Below are positions 25,385-33,909 of a stretch of 64,000 nt of DNA, piece by piece (position 1 is the first letter of the stretch; every line of letters starts with the position of its first letter). This DNA is from Fodinibacter sp963747405 (GTDB lineage Bacteria > Actinomycetota > Actinomycetes > Actinomycetales > Dermatophilaceae): positions 1 through 64,000 of the forward strand of contig CAVVFG010000015.1 in assembly GCA_963747405.1 (NCBI GenBank), given 5' to 3'. The notes beneath the pieces were generated by a model. That model saw only the letters and a list, made by a program, of their open reading frames with translations. It did no database searches and was not told the DNA's origin. A program made the position numbers and the translations under genes.

Positions 25385-26092
25385 ATGCCCACCAGCCGCG
25401 CCCGGCGCCGCGAGGATGTCACCGCGCGCATCCTCGCCACCGGCCGACAGCACCTCGCCCGGCACGGGGCCGCCGGGCTCAGCCTGCGTGCGGTCACCCG
25501 CGACCTGGGCATGGTGTCGTCGGCCGTCTACCGCTACGTCGCCAACCGCGACGAGCTGCTCACCCTGTTGCTCGTGGACGCCTACGGTGCGCAGGCGGAT
25601 GCCGTGCAGGCGGCGGTCGGCTCCGCCACCGACCAGCGCTGGTCCGAGCGCCTGGTGGTCGCGGCGCACGCGTTCCGCGCCTGGGCGGTCACCGAGCCCA
25701 GCCGCTATGCCCTGCTCTACGGCAGCCCGGTGCCCGGCTACGCCGCCCCGCCCGAGGTGACCATGGAACCGGGGACCCGGGTGATCGGCCTCGTGCTCGC
25801 CCTGGTGGCCGAGGGGGTCGCGCGCGGCGACGTGCCCGACCGTCCGGCGCCGCACGCGCCACCCGACCCGCTGGCCGGCGACCTGCGGGTCGTCGGGGCC
25901 GAGGCCGGGCTGGCCGCCGACCCGGCCGTGCTCTCCCGGGCGCTGCTGGTGTGGGCGACCATCGTCGGCGGTACCAGCCTGGAGGTGTTCGGGCAGTACG
26001 GCGCCGACACCTTCCGCGACGCCCGGCAGGCCTTCGACCAGCAGGTACGGATGGCGCTGGACGTGCTGCGTGGAGGCCTGGACCACCCGTGA
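25385..26092 (+). CDS. TetR-family transcriptional regulator
   Basis: The 235-residue protein has an N-terminal helix-turn-helix (about 12-58, with LSLRAVTRDLGMVSSAVYRYV) and a ligand-binding domain of the TetR_C_13 kind, suggested by the WATIVGGTSLEVFGQYG segment. The ATG at 25385 is preferred over an upstream frame start at 25355 that would lie inside the operator. It most likely represses the divergent Ddn-type reductase gene. The inducing compound is unknown. Confidence 0.9.
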   Translation: MPTSRARRREDVTARILATGRQHLARHGAAGLSLRAVTRDLGMVSSAVYRYVANRDELLTLLLVDAYGAQADAVQAAVGSATDQRWSERLVVAAHAFRAWAVTEPSRYALLYGSPVPGYAAPPEVTMEPGTRVIGLVLALVAEGVARGDVPDRPAPHAPPDPLAGDLRVVGAEAGLAADPAVLSRALLVWATIVGGTSLEVFGQYGADTFRDARQAFDQQVRMALDVLRGGLDHP

Positions 26093-26101
26093 CCGCGCGG
26101 C

Positions 26102-26470
26102 TCAGCGGCCGTCGGCCACCCGGGCCAGGTGGGCGCGCACCACCGCGTCGACGAGCAGGGTCGGGAAATCCTGGGTGTAGGGCAGCTTGAGCGTGCTGGC
26201 CCCCGAGCTGTGCGCCTCGAGCTCCGTCGCCGCCTGGGGGCCGAGGTCCTCGGCCGGCGGCAGCGGGTAGATCGCCAGGTGCTCCTTCCACGCCGAGGCG
26301 TGCAGCAGCCGGTGCCCGTCGACCACGAAGGTCGGCATGTTGTAGGACAGGGTCTCGGTCGCCTCCGGTGCGTGCTGCTGCACGAGCTCGCGGATGCCGA
26401 GGTAGAACGCGCGTCCGGTCTCGGGCACGCGGGCCAGGTAGCTGTCGACGGCGTCGGATGCGGGGCTCAT
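26102..26470 (-). CDS. DUF1801 (YdhG-like) protein
   Basis: The 122-residue protein shows the compact DUF1801 fold: an N-terminal helix (VDSYLARVPETGRAFYLGIR), then ATETLSYNMPTFVVDG and HLAIYPLPP, and the C-terminal LPYTQDFPTLLVDAVVRAHL. The same fold is found in the Bacillus iron chaperone Fra, but function in most members is unknown. It converges with the TetR gene, whose stop is 10 bases away. Confidence 0.85.
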   Translation of the reverse strand: MSPASDAVDSYLARVPETGRAFYLGIRELVQQHAPEATETLSYNMPTFVVDGHRLLHASAWKEHLAIYPLPPAEDLGPQAATELEAHSSGASTLKLPYTQDFPTLLVDAVVRAHLARVADGR

Positions 26471-26511
26471 CCCGGCATCCTGCCTGCCCCACCCCGCTGC
26501 GTCGAGCGCTG

Positions 26512-26540
26512 TTCCGCGAAGTCAGGACCACTTCGCGGAA
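26512..26540. terminator. perfect 11-bp hairpin between dciA and the DUF1801 gene
   Basis: The arms TTCCGCGAAGT (26512-26522) and ACTTCGCGGAA (26530-26540) flank a 7-base loop. Further partial copies of the arm sequence (GCGAAGTG, TCCGCGAA) follow up to about 26590. The position downstream of dciA, the last gene of the dnaN-gnd-recF-dciA cluster, fits a terminator. It also marks the right boundary of the inserted block. Confidence 0.6.
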
Positions 26541-26620
26541 TGAGGTGCGTATCCGGCCCTGACTGGGCGAAGTGCTCCTGAGTCCGCGAAAGGGAGGGGT
26601 AGGGGGCGATGCGCCGCTCC

Positions 26621-27196
26621 TCAGCCGTAGGTGTCACGAGGGCCGCGGCCGTCCTGCACCCGGCGCTGCCCGCGTGACCAGGTGGGCGCCCCCGGGCCGA
26701 CCACCCGCAGCTCGGTGACCGTGCCGTCGCCCACCTCCTGGGCCAGCCGGGTGAGCAGGCTGGAGGACAGCAGGCGCAGCTGGGTGGCCCAGGCGGTGGA
26801 GTCGCCGCGCACGGTGAGGATGCCGTCGACGAAGTCGACCGGGGCGCAGTGCTGCGCGATCTCGGGCCCGACGATCTGCGACCAGCGACCGATGACGGCA
26901 CCCACCGCGACGTCGCCGACCCACCCGCGCTCGGTGACGAACTGGTCGAGCTGCTCCCCGAGCAGCTTGGGGTCGCGCCCGGTCGTGGAACGCTCGCCGA
27001 CCGGCACGTCCTTGGCCCGGCGCCGCGGCCGCAGCCCGGGGCGCAGGCCCTTCGCCTTGGCCGCCGCCCGGGCCCGGGCGAGCGCGGCCGCCGCGGCCTC
27101 GGCGGCGTCCCCGACCACCGGGTCGGCAGCGGCATCCGATTCTTGTGTGCGCACACCCTTCTCGGCGTCGCCGTGCGGGCCGGACACGTCACTCAC
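26621..27196 (-). CDS. dciA: DciA, replicative helicase loader (DUF721)
   Basis: The 191-residue protein has the DUF721 domain in its C-terminal half (WSQIVGPEIAQHCAPVDF, then LTVRGDSTAWATQLRLL), the part that contacts DnaB. The N-terminal 70 residues are Ala/Arg-rich and probably disordered. DciA loads the replicative helicase in bacteria without DnaC. Its GTG start lies inside the recF gene end, an 8-base overlap. In most actinobacteria gyrB follows directly; here the next gene downstream on the strand belongs to the inserted block. Confidence 0.92.
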   Translation of the reverse strand: MSDVSGPHGDAEKGVRTQESDAAADPVVGDAAEAAAAALARARAAAKAKGLRPGLRPRRRAKDVPVGERSTTGRDPKLLGEQLDQFVTERGWVGDVAVGAVIGRWSQIVGPEIAQHCAPVDFVDGILTVRGDSTAWATQLRLLSSSLLTRLAQEVGDGTVTELRVVGPGAPTWSRGQRRVQDGRGPRDTYG

Positions 27197-28391
27197 GCTC
27201 GACCACCGAGCCCAGCGTGACGACGAAGGTGCGCCCGGTCAGCTCCTCGGGCACGTCCTCGGGCACCGCGGCGGTGATCACCACCTGCTCGCAGTCGGCG
27301 ATCATCGCGGCCAGCCGCGCGCGCCGCCCGGAGTCGAGCTCGGCGAACACGTCGTCGAGCACCAGCACCGGGTCGTCGCCCAGGTCGTGCCGCAGCAGCT
27401 GGAACGCGGCCAGCTTCAGGCCGAGCGCGAACGACCACGACTCACCGTGGCTCGCGTAGCCCTTCGCCGGCAGCTCGCCCAGGGTCAGCACCACGTCGTC
27501 GCGGTGCGGCCCGACCAGGCTCACGCCGCGCTCGACCTCCGCGCCGCGCACCTCCACCAACGACGCCAGGATCTCGGTGCGCAGCTCCTCGGGCTCGGGC
27601 ACCTCACCCTCGGCGATCCGCGCGGCGGTGGCCTCGCGCAGCGAGGACTTGTAGTGCACGCGGGCGTCGCTCTGCCCGGCGCTGACCTCGTCGTAGGCCT
27701 TGCCGAGGTAGGGGCCCAGGTCGCGCAGCAGCCGCAGCCGGGCGTAGAGCAGCTGCGAGCCGACCTGGGCCAGGTGCGAGTCCCACACGTCGAGGGTGTG
27801 CAGCGCCGACTCCCGCTCGGTGACGACGTCGACGGCCTCGGATGCCGGCCGCGCCCCGCGGCGACCGCCGCGCCGCAGCACCGGGGCCGCGGACTTCAGC
27901 AGCGCCCCGCGCTGCTTGAGGATCTTGTCGTAGTCGGTGCGCACCCCCGACCACCTGGGCTGGCGGGCGACGAGCAGGTCGTCGAGGAAGCGTCGCCGCT
28001 CGCCGGGGTCACCCTTGACCAGGGCGAGGTCCTCGGGGGCGAAGAGCACCGTGCGCAGCGTGCCGAGCACGTCGCGCGGCCGGCTGAGCGGCGACCGGTT
28101 GAGCCTGGCCCGGTTGGCCCGCCCCGGGGTGATCTCGAGCTCGACCATCGTCTCGCGCCCGTCCCGCACCACCGCGCCGCGCACGACGGCCTGGGCGGCG
28201 CCGAACCGCACGAGCGGCGCGTCGGTGGCGACCCGGTGGCTGGACAGGCTGGCGAGGTACCCCAAGGCCTCGACCAGGTTGGTCTTGCCCTGGCCGTTGA
28301 GGCCGACGAGCGTCGTGGCGCCCGGCTCGAGCGGCAGCTCGGCAGCGGTGTAGCTGCGGAAGTCGACCACGCTCAGGTGCCGGACGTGCAC
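27189..28391 (-). CDS. recF: DNA replication and repair protein RecF
   Basis: The 400-residue SMC-like ATPase acts in gap repair with RecO and RecR. The Walker A motif is GLNGQGKTN (30-38), the signature and Walker B motif are SWSFALGLKLAAFQLL and VLVLDDVFAELD. The start is GTG at 28391, 7 bases after the gnd stop; the longer frame to 28493 would run into gnd. It overlaps dciA by 8 bases. A moderately long basic insertion (RRGGRRGARP) is present in the middle. Confidence 0.96.
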   Translation of the reverse strand: MHVRHLSVVDFRSYTAAELPLEPGATTLVGLNGQGKTNLVEALGYLASLSSHRVATDAPLVRFGAAQAVVRGAVVRDGRETMVELEITPGRANRARLNRSPLSRPRDVLGTLRTVLFAPEDLALVKGDPGERRRFLDDLLVARQPRWSGVRTDYDKILKQRGALLKSAAPVLRRGGRRGARPASEAVDVVTERESALHTLDVWDSHLAQVGSQLLYARLRLLRDLGPYLGKAYDEVSAGQSDARVHYKSSLREATAARIAEGEVPEPEELRTEILASLVEVRGAEVERGVSLVGPHRDDVVLTLGELPAKGYASHGESWSFALGLKLAAFQLLRHDLGDDPVLVLDDVFAELDSGRRARLAAMIADCEQVVITAAVPEDVPEELTGRTFVVTLGSVVERE

Positions 28392-28398
28392 CCCCGGC

Positions 28399-29532
28399 TC
28401 AGCTCTTCGACGCGGCGCGCTTCCGCGTCGAGCTGGTGCCCGAGGTCGGGCCCGCCGACGCCGCGCCCTTCGCGCGACCGGCCGACGCGTCACCGGTGCC
28501 GGAGGACGGGCCTGCCGAGTCAGCCTTGCGACCCTTGGCCGCGGCCTCCTTCGGCGAGCTCGCCGGCTTCTCCTTGCGAGCGGCCTTCTTGCCGGCGCTG
28601 GGCGCCGACGCCGGGCCGGCTACGGCCTCGGCCCTCAGCTCCTCACCCTGGGCGACGGTCATCACCTGGTGCCCGCCGAACTGGCCGCGCAGCGCCGCGA
28701 CCGCCTGCAGCGTGGGCGAGCTCTGCTGGCGCGAGGCGAAGCGCGCGAACAGCGACGCCGAGATGACCGGCATCGGCACCGAGAGCGCGATCGCCTCCTC
28801 GACGGTCCACCGTCCCTCCCCGGAGTCGACCGTGTAGTCGGACACGTCCTCGAGGGTGGGGTTCTCCTCGAGCGCGGCGACCATCAGGTCGAGCAGCCAC
28901 GACCGTACGACGGTGCCGCGGCTCCAGGCCTTGAAGGCGCCGGGCACGTTCTCGACGATCTCCTTCTTCTGCAGCAGCTCGTAGCCTTCGGCGTAGGCCT
29001 GCATCAGCCCGTACTCGATGCCGTTGTGCACCATCTTCGTGTAGTGCCCGGCACCGACCTTGCCCGCGTGCACGAAACCCTCGTCGCGCGGGCCCTCGGG
29101 GCGCAGCGCGTCGAAGACCGGCATGGCCTTCTTCACGTTGGCGGCCGTGCCGCCGACCATCAGGCCGTAGCCGTTGTCGAGGCCCCAGATGCCTCCGGAG
29201 ACCCCGCAGTCGAGGTAGCCGATGCCCTTGGTCTTGAGCAGCTTCTCGTTCTCGGCGTCGTCGGTGAAGCGGCTGTTGCCGCCGTCGATGACCAGGTCGC
29301 CCTTGTCGAGCAGGTCGCCCAGCTTGGCGACGGTGTCCTTGGTGGGCGCGCCGCTGGGCACCATCACCCAGACCACCCGTGGGGCGTCGAGGCGCTTGAC
29401 CAGGTCGGCCAGCGAGCTCGCGTCCGAGACGGACTTGTCGCGGTCGTACCCCACGACCTCGTGACCGGCGCGGCGGATGCGCTCGCGCATGTTGCCGCCC
29501 ATCTTGCCCAGCCCGACCAGACCCAGCTGCAT
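28399..29532 (-). CDS. gnd: 6-phosphogluconate dehydrogenase (decarboxylating), short NAD type
   Basis: The first 300 residues are a complete enzyme of the short GntZ/YqeC type: Rossmann motif GLVGLGKMGGNM, substrate site DCGVSGGIWGLDNGYG and the catalytic Lys in HYTKMVHNGIEYG. It produces ribulose 5-phosphate from 6-phosphogluconate. Residues 303-377 are an unusual Lys/Ala/Ser/Gly-rich tail with no fold. Its position between dnaN and recF is usual for actinobacteria. The ATG has GAGGAG upstream. Confidence 0.95.
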   Translation of the reverse strand: MQLGLVGLGKMGGNMRERIRRAGHEVVGYDRDKSVSDASSLADLVKRLDAPRVVWVMVPSGAPTKDTVAKLGDLLDKGDLVIDGGNSRFTDDAENEKLLKTKGIGYLDCGVSGGIWGLDNGYGLMVGGTAANVKKAMPVFDALRPEGPRDEGFVHAGKVGAGHYTKMVHNGIEYGLMQAYAEGYELLQKKEIVENVPGAFKAWSRGTVVRSWLLDLMVAALEENPTLEDVSDYTVDSGEGRWTVEEAIALSVPMPVISASLFARFASRQQSSPTLQAVAALRGQFGGHQVMTVAQGEELRAEAVAGPASAPSAGKKAARKEKPASSPKEAAAKGRKADSAGPSSGTGDASAGRAKGAASAGPTSGTSSTRKRAASKS

Positions 29533-29619
29533 CTGAAGAACTCCTCGGTGTGTTGTGGTGCATCGTCGATGAGGTGCTGAACCGCGAACGTTACTGCGAC
29601 GGCATCCGGAAATGGCTGG

Positions 29620-30753
29620 TCAGGACGCGAACCGCACCGGCATGAGCACGTAGCGGTAGGAGGTGTCGGCCTCGCCGTCCTCCTCGGCCTGGCCCGACAG
29701 CACGGCCGGGCGCGAGGCCTGGGTGAAGGAGATGCGGCTGTAGGGGGTGCCCACGGCGCCCAGCCCGTCGAGCAGGTAGGTGGGGTTGAAGGCGATCTCG
29801 ATCTCGGGGCCGGTGAGCACGGCCTCGACCGCCTCGGAGGCCTGGGCGTCGTCGCCCGCGCCGGCCTCGATGGCCACCTGGCCCTCGCTGAACCGCAGCC
29901 GAACCGGGGTGTTGCGCTCTGCGACCAGGGCCACCCGCTTCACGGCCTCGACGAGCTCGGCGGTCCTGACGACCGACTCGGTCTCGGAGGTCGTGGGGAA
30001 GATGGAGGACACCTTCGGGTACTCGCCGTCGAGCAGGCGGGTGGTGGTGCGGCGCTGCCCGGCCTCGAAGCCGACCAGCCCGTCGCCACCGGCCGCGGTG
30101 CCCAGCGCGACGTCGATGGAGCCGCTGGCGCCCAGGGAGCGCGCGGTCTCGGACAGCGTTCGCGCCGGGATGAGCACCACGTGGCTGGCGTCGGTGGACC
30201 CGGGGTTCCAGTGCAGCTCGCGCATGGCGAGCCGGTAGCGGTCGGTGGCGAGCAGCGTCATCGTGTCGCCCTCGATCTCGACCCGCACGCCCGTGAGGAT
30301 GGGCAGGGTGTCGCCGCGGTCGGCGGCGACCGACACCTGGGCGACCGCCTGGGTGAACAGGTGGCCGTCGATCGTGCCGCTGGGCTCGGGCGAGGTGGGC
30401 AGCGTGGGGTAGTCATCGGCCGGCATCAGCAGCAGGCTGAACCGTGAGGAACCACAGGTGACCTGCACCTTCGAGCCGTCGGTGGCCACGTCGATCGGCC
30501 GGTCGGGCAGGTTGCGCGAGATGTCGGCGAGCAGCCGGCCGAGCACGAGCACGGTGCCGGGCTCGGCGACCTCGGCCGCCACGGTGATCTTGGCCGAGAC
30601 CTCGTAGTCGAACGCGGACAGGGTCAGCGTGCCGTCGTCATCGGCCTGCATCAGGATGCCGGCGAGCACCGGCACCGGGGGACGGGCGGGCAGGCCGCGC
30701 GCCACCCAGGTGACCGCCTCGGCCAGGACGTCGCGCTCGACGCGGAACTTCAC
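29620..30753 (-). CDS. dnaN: DNA polymerase III beta subunit (sliding clamp)
   Basis: The 377-residue protein shows the three-domain clamp. Recognisable parts are MKFRVERDVLAEAVTWVARGL at the start (quoted to show the first domain), TLSAFDYEVSAKI, FSLLLMPADDYPTLP, LLATDRYRLAMREL and the C-terminal VLMPVR. It tethers the replicase to DNA and recruits clamp-binding proteins. The start is GTG at 30753 with GAAGGTGG close upstream. Upstream lies oriC, downstream gnd (87 bp). Confidence 0.97.
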   Translation of the reverse strand: MKFRVERDVLAEAVTWVARGLPARPPVPVLAGILMQADDDGTLTLSAFDYEVSAKITVAAEVAEPGTVLVLGRLLADISRNLPDRPIDVATDGSKVQVTCGSSRFSLLLMPADDYPTLPTSPEPSGTIDGHLFTQAVAQVSVAADRGDTLPILTGVRVEIEGDTMTLLATDRYRLAMRELHWNPGSTDASHVVLIPARTLSETARSLGASGSIDVALGTAAGGDGLVGFEAGQRRTTTRLLDGEYPKVSSIFPTTSETESVVRTAELVEAVKRVALVAERNTPVRLRFSEGQVAIEAGAGDDAQASEAVEAVLTGPEIEIAFNPTYLLDGLGAVGTPYSRISFTQASRPAVLSGQAEEDGEADTSYRYVLMPVRFAS

Positions 30754-31439
30754 GGCTTACCACCTTCGTCCGGCGCGATGACGTCGCGCCTGCTCATGCA
30801 CACCTTGGTCCCCGTCCGCGGGCTCGGCCGCGCCGTGGGGGGCGCCGACGCAGGCGGGGTCATGACACTAGTGCACGCCCTGACGTGGCGGTACCTGATC
30901 GGGGACGACCCGCGGAACGCGCCGCTGTAGGTCGATCGGGGCGGGACAGGTCGGGCCAGCAGGTCGTCCTCGGGGCCGAGTGGAGTCATCTGGATCTCGT
31001 CATAGTGGTAGGAGCTGTGGATCCTGTGGACGAGGCGGCGTCGGCGCAGGTCGGCCCCGGGATGCCGGGTGTGGACGACCGGTGGATGCAGCGGGGGACG
31101 GCGGGGTGGGGATGTTGACGGTCGGCGGCCGTTCACAGCCGCTCCACCCCGCGGTCGCCACCCGTCCACGTCGATCCCCTGCTCGTCCACAGCCGTCCAC
31201 AGGAACTGTGGACAACTCCGGTGGGATGGGTGTGACCCGTGGTGCTCGACGCGAGTTGTCCACAGGGTTGCGCACAGAGGTGGACGCACCGCTACCTGTT
31301 CGTAACCTTGCCGACGCGGGGCCGCCTCGGCGTCGACTGAGCTTCCACCCGCGACCAAGGTTGGACAGAGTGTCGACGACGTGATGCACAGGCAGTGTGG
31401 ACAGCCTGTGGACAACTCCGTGGATCCGAGGACGCCGCC
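30754..31439. other. oriC: chromosomal origin of replication (oriC) between dnaA and dnaN
   Basis: This 686-bp gap has no gene and holds a cluster of DnaA boxes. Perfect TTGTCCACA boxes are at 31207-31215 (reverse), 31256-31264 (forward) and 31407-31415 (reverse). One-mismatch boxes are at 31025-31033, 31070-31078, 31183-31191 and 31396-31404, and a weaker one at 31193-31201. The dnaA-oriC-dnaN order is the standard actinobacterial origin. No clearly AT-rich unwinding element stands out by eye. A possible -10 box for dnaN (TAGTGT, reverse, 30865-30870) lies at the dnaN side. Confidence 0.9.
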
Positions 31440-33014
31440 TCAGTGCGACTGCTGCTTGATCCGGTTGGTCAGCTCGGTGACCTGGTTGTAGATCGCGCGC
31501 CGCTCGGCCATCAGCTGGCGGATCTTCTTGTCGGCATGCATCACGGTGGTGTGGTCGCGGCCGCCGAACTGCTGGCCGATCTTGGGCAGTGACAGGTCGG
31601 TGAGCTCGCGGCACAGGTACATGGCGATCTGACGGGCGGTGACGAGCACCCGCGAGCGCGACTGGCCCTGCAGGTCGTCGAGGGTGAGCCCGAAGTAGGC
31701 GGCCGTCTGGGCCATGATCGTCGCCGGCGTGACCTGGCTGGAGGCGTCGTCGGGGATCAGGTCGCGCAGGACGATCTCGGCCAGGCTCATGTCGACCGGC
31801 TGGCGGTTCAGGCTGGCGAAAGCGGTGACCCGGATGAGGGCTCCCTCGAGCTCGCGGATGTTGGTGGAGATCCGCGAGGCGATGAACTCGAGCACGTCGT
31901 CGGGCACCGACAGGCGCTCCTGGATGGCCTTCTTGCGCAGGATGGCGATCCGGGTCTCGAGGTCGGGCGGCTGCACGTCGGTGAGCAGGCCCATCTCGAA
32001 CCGGCTGCGCATCCGCGCCTCGAAGCCGCTGAGCAGCTTGGGTGGCACGTCGCTGGTGATGACGACCTGCTTGTTGGCGTTGTGCAGGGTGTTGAAGGTG
32101 TGGAAGAACTCCTCCTGGGTCTGCACCTTGCCCTGCAGGAACTGGATGTCGTCGATCAGCAGCACGTCGACGTCGCGGTAGCGCCGCTGGAAGTTGGCGG
32201 CCTTGTCGTCGCGGATGCTGTTGATGAAGTCGTTGGTGAACTCCTCGGAGTTCACGTAGCGCACCTTGACGTGCGGGAAGAGGTTGCGGGCGTAGTGACC
32301 GATGGCGTGCAGCAGGTGCGTCTTGCCCAGCCCGGAGTCGCCGTAGATGAACAGCGGGTTGTAGGCCTTGGCCGGTGCCTCGGCGACCGCGACCGCCGCT
32401 GCGTGGGCGAACCGGTTGCTGGCGCCGATGACGAAGGTGTCGAAGGTGTACTTCGGGTTCAGCCGGGTGAGCTCGACCTGTTCGGGCCGCTGGCTGCCCG
32501 GGCGCGGGCGACGGGCACCGGGCACCTCGACGAGGCCGGGGATGCCGTTGGGCCCGGAGCCGCGCGCGGCGTCGGCCGCGCCGTGCTCCGAGGGCCGTCT
32601 GGTGAAGGCGGAGGTCTCGGTGCCATCCACCTCGTCCTCGCCGATGTCGAGGTCGTCGATCTGCCGGCGCCGGTCGGCGGCCCGCAGGTCGTGACCGGCG
32701 TCGTTCAGGCCGTTCAGGTGCCCCTCGTCGTCGAGGTCGAGGGCCGGCGCCTCCGCGAGCGAGGGGTCGACCGTGACGGCCAGGCGGACGTCGCGGCCCA
32801 GCTGGGTGCCCAGCGTGGCGGTGACCCGCTCGCGTAGCCGGGTCTCGACGATGTCCTTGGTGAAGTCGTTCGGGACGGCGATCAGGGCGGTGTCGTCGAG
32901 CAGCCCCACCAGCTTGGCGAGCGAGAGGAAGGCCCGCTGCTGCACCGGGATCCCGTCGGAGTCCAGGACCTCCAGGGTCGTGCGCCACAGCTGGGTCATC
33001 GTCGCGTCGGCCAC
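31440..33014 (-). CDS. dnaA: chromosomal replication initiator DnaA
   Basis: The protein has about 524 residues with the four DnaA domains: an N-terminal DnaB-contact domain, a long acidic linker (DLDDEGHLNGLNDAGHDLRA onwards), the AAA+ domain (GDSGLGKTHLLHAIGH, VLLIDDIQFLQGK) and the C-terminal DNA-binding domain with the signature GGRDHTTVMHADKKI. The start is uncertain among GTG 33041, GTG 33014 and ATG 32999; GTG 33014 follows a GAGGAGG site and was chosen. DnaA opens oriC, which lies directly downstream, and boxes upstream suggest self-control. Confidence 0.96.
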   Translation of the reverse strand: MADATMTQLWRTTLEVLDSDGIPVQQRAFLSLAKLVGLLDDTALIAVPNDFTKDIVETRLRERVTATLGTQLGRDVRLAVTVDPSLAEAPALDLDDEGHLNGLNDAGHDLRAADRRRQIDDLDIGEDEVDGTETSAFTRRPSEHGAADAARGSGPNGIPGLVEVPGARRPRPGSQRPEQVELTRLNPKYTFDTFVIGASNRFAHAAAVAVAEAPAKAYNPLFIYGDSGLGKTHLLHAIGHYARNLFPHVKVRYVNSEEFTNDFINSIRDDKAANFQRRYRDVDVLLIDDIQFLQGKVQTQEEFFHTFNTLHNANKQVVITSDVPPKLLSGFEARMRSRFEMGLLTDVQPPDLETRIAILRKKAIQERLSVPDDVLEFIASRISTNIRELEGALIRVTAFASLNRQPVDMSLAEIVLRDLIPDDASSQVTPATIMAQTAAYFGLTLDDLQGQSRSRVLVTARQIAMYLCRELTDLSLPKIGQQFGGRDHTTVMHADKKIRQLMAERRAIYNQVTELTNRIKQQSH

Positions 33015-33080
33015 TACGTCCCCGTCCTCCTCGGTGCCCACCGGGCCGAATCTCGGGGCCGGTCCACGGCCCCGTACACC

Positions 33081-33101
33081 CTGTCCACATGGTTATCCAC
33101 A
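33081..33101. promoter_or_regulatory. DnaA boxes upstream of dnaA
   Basis: CTGTCCACA (33081-33089) and TTATCCACA (33093-33101, the E. coli consensus) are separated by 3 bases. They lie 67-87 bp upstream of dnaA and likely serve autoregulation or form a second part of the origin. Confidence 0.7.
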
Positions 33102-33210
33102 AGCTGTGGGTATGCCGCGTGGTCGCCCGAGCGTGTCGTGCCGGGGGGCGGGCCGTGCTCCGTGCGATCCTAGGGCGTTTTGCCGGAGCCGGGCGACCGG
33201 ATCCACTGGT

Positions 33211-33240
33211 TTGACCCCCGTGGTCGCTCTCGCGTACCGT
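33211..33240 (+). promoter_or_regulatory. promoter for rpmH-rnpA
   Basis: A TTGACC -35 (33211-33216) and a TACCGT -10 (33235-33240) are spaced by 18 bases. The predicted start near 33247 leaves an untranslated leader of about 150 bases before rpmH. The dnaA-rpmH gap (33015-33397) holds only this promoter and the DnaA boxes. Confidence 0.65.
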
Positions 33241-33397
33241 AAACGGGCCTGTGGTTCGGCTGTTTTCGCATGCCCGTGACCCACGCCCGCGGGGTGCTGC
33301 CTCCCGTGACGGTCATGGGCTTCCGATCGCAGCCGACACCCACCGGCTCCCCGACCACCCGGGCCCTCCGGCCCACCGAAGCAGACGAGAGAACATC

Positions 33398-33535
33398 GTG
33401 AGCAAGCGGACCTTCCAGCCGAACAACCGCCGCCGGGCCAAGACCCACGGCTTCCGTCTGCGGATGCGCACCCGTGCGGGCCGCAGCATCCTCGCCGCTC
33501 GTCGCCGTAAGGGCCGCTCCGAGCTCTCCGCCTGA
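33398..33535 (+). CDS. rpmH: 50S ribosomal protein L34
   Basis: The 45-residue basic protein reads SKRTFQPNNRRRAKTHGF at its N-terminus and ends in RRRKGRSELSA, the standard L34 sequence. The start is GTG at 33398; longer frames upstream are not coding. It begins the rpmH-rnpA-yidD-yidC-khpB-rsmG cluster. Confidence 0.98.
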   Translation: MSKRTFQPNNRRRAKTHGFRLRMRTRAGRSILAARRRKGRSELSA

Positions 33536-33543
33536 GGTCGGCG

Positions 33544-33909
33544 GTGCTACCGGCGCCGAACCGACTGCGCAAGCGGGCGGACTTCACGTCGGTGGTGCGC
33601 TCCTCCGGGGGTTGCCGAGCCGGCTCCAGGCTGCTCGTGGTCCACGCCACCTCGACCGACACGCGCGCGGGTCTCCCGCCGCGGGTCGGTTTCGTCGTGT
33701 CCAAGGCGGTCGGCGGCGCGGTGGTCCGCAACCGCACCAAGCGCCGGCTGCGAGCGCTGGTCGCCGACCGGCTGCGCGGCATCCCCACGGGTCTCGACCT
33801 GGTGGTGCGGGCCAACCCACCGGCGGCGACCGCCACGTACGGGGAACTCTCGGTGGCCCTGGATCCGTTGTTGCACAAGGTGATCGGTCGACTGAGGGGT
33901 GCCGCGTGA
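33544..33909 (+). CDS. rnpA: ribonuclease P protein component
   Basis: The 121-residue basic protein assists the RNase P RNA in 5' maturation of tRNAs. The N-terminal segment NRLRKRADFTSVVRSSG and the conserved RNR motif region AVVRNRTKRRLRAL identify it. The GTG start lies 8 bases after the rpmH stop, and its stop overlaps the yidD GTG as GTGA. Confidence 0.96.
   Translation: MLPAPNRLRKRADFTSVVRSSGGCRAGSRLLVVHATSTDTRAGLPPRVGFVVSKAVGGAVVRNRTKRRLRALVADRLRGIPTGLDLVVRANPPAATATYGELSVALDPLLHKVIGRLRGAA

Noticed and set aside
5966..26590. Attachment sites for an integrated element at the block borders
   Set aside because: The repeats at the two borders share only short weak similarity (TGAG-T/G-GCG), and no integrase or tRNA target is present.
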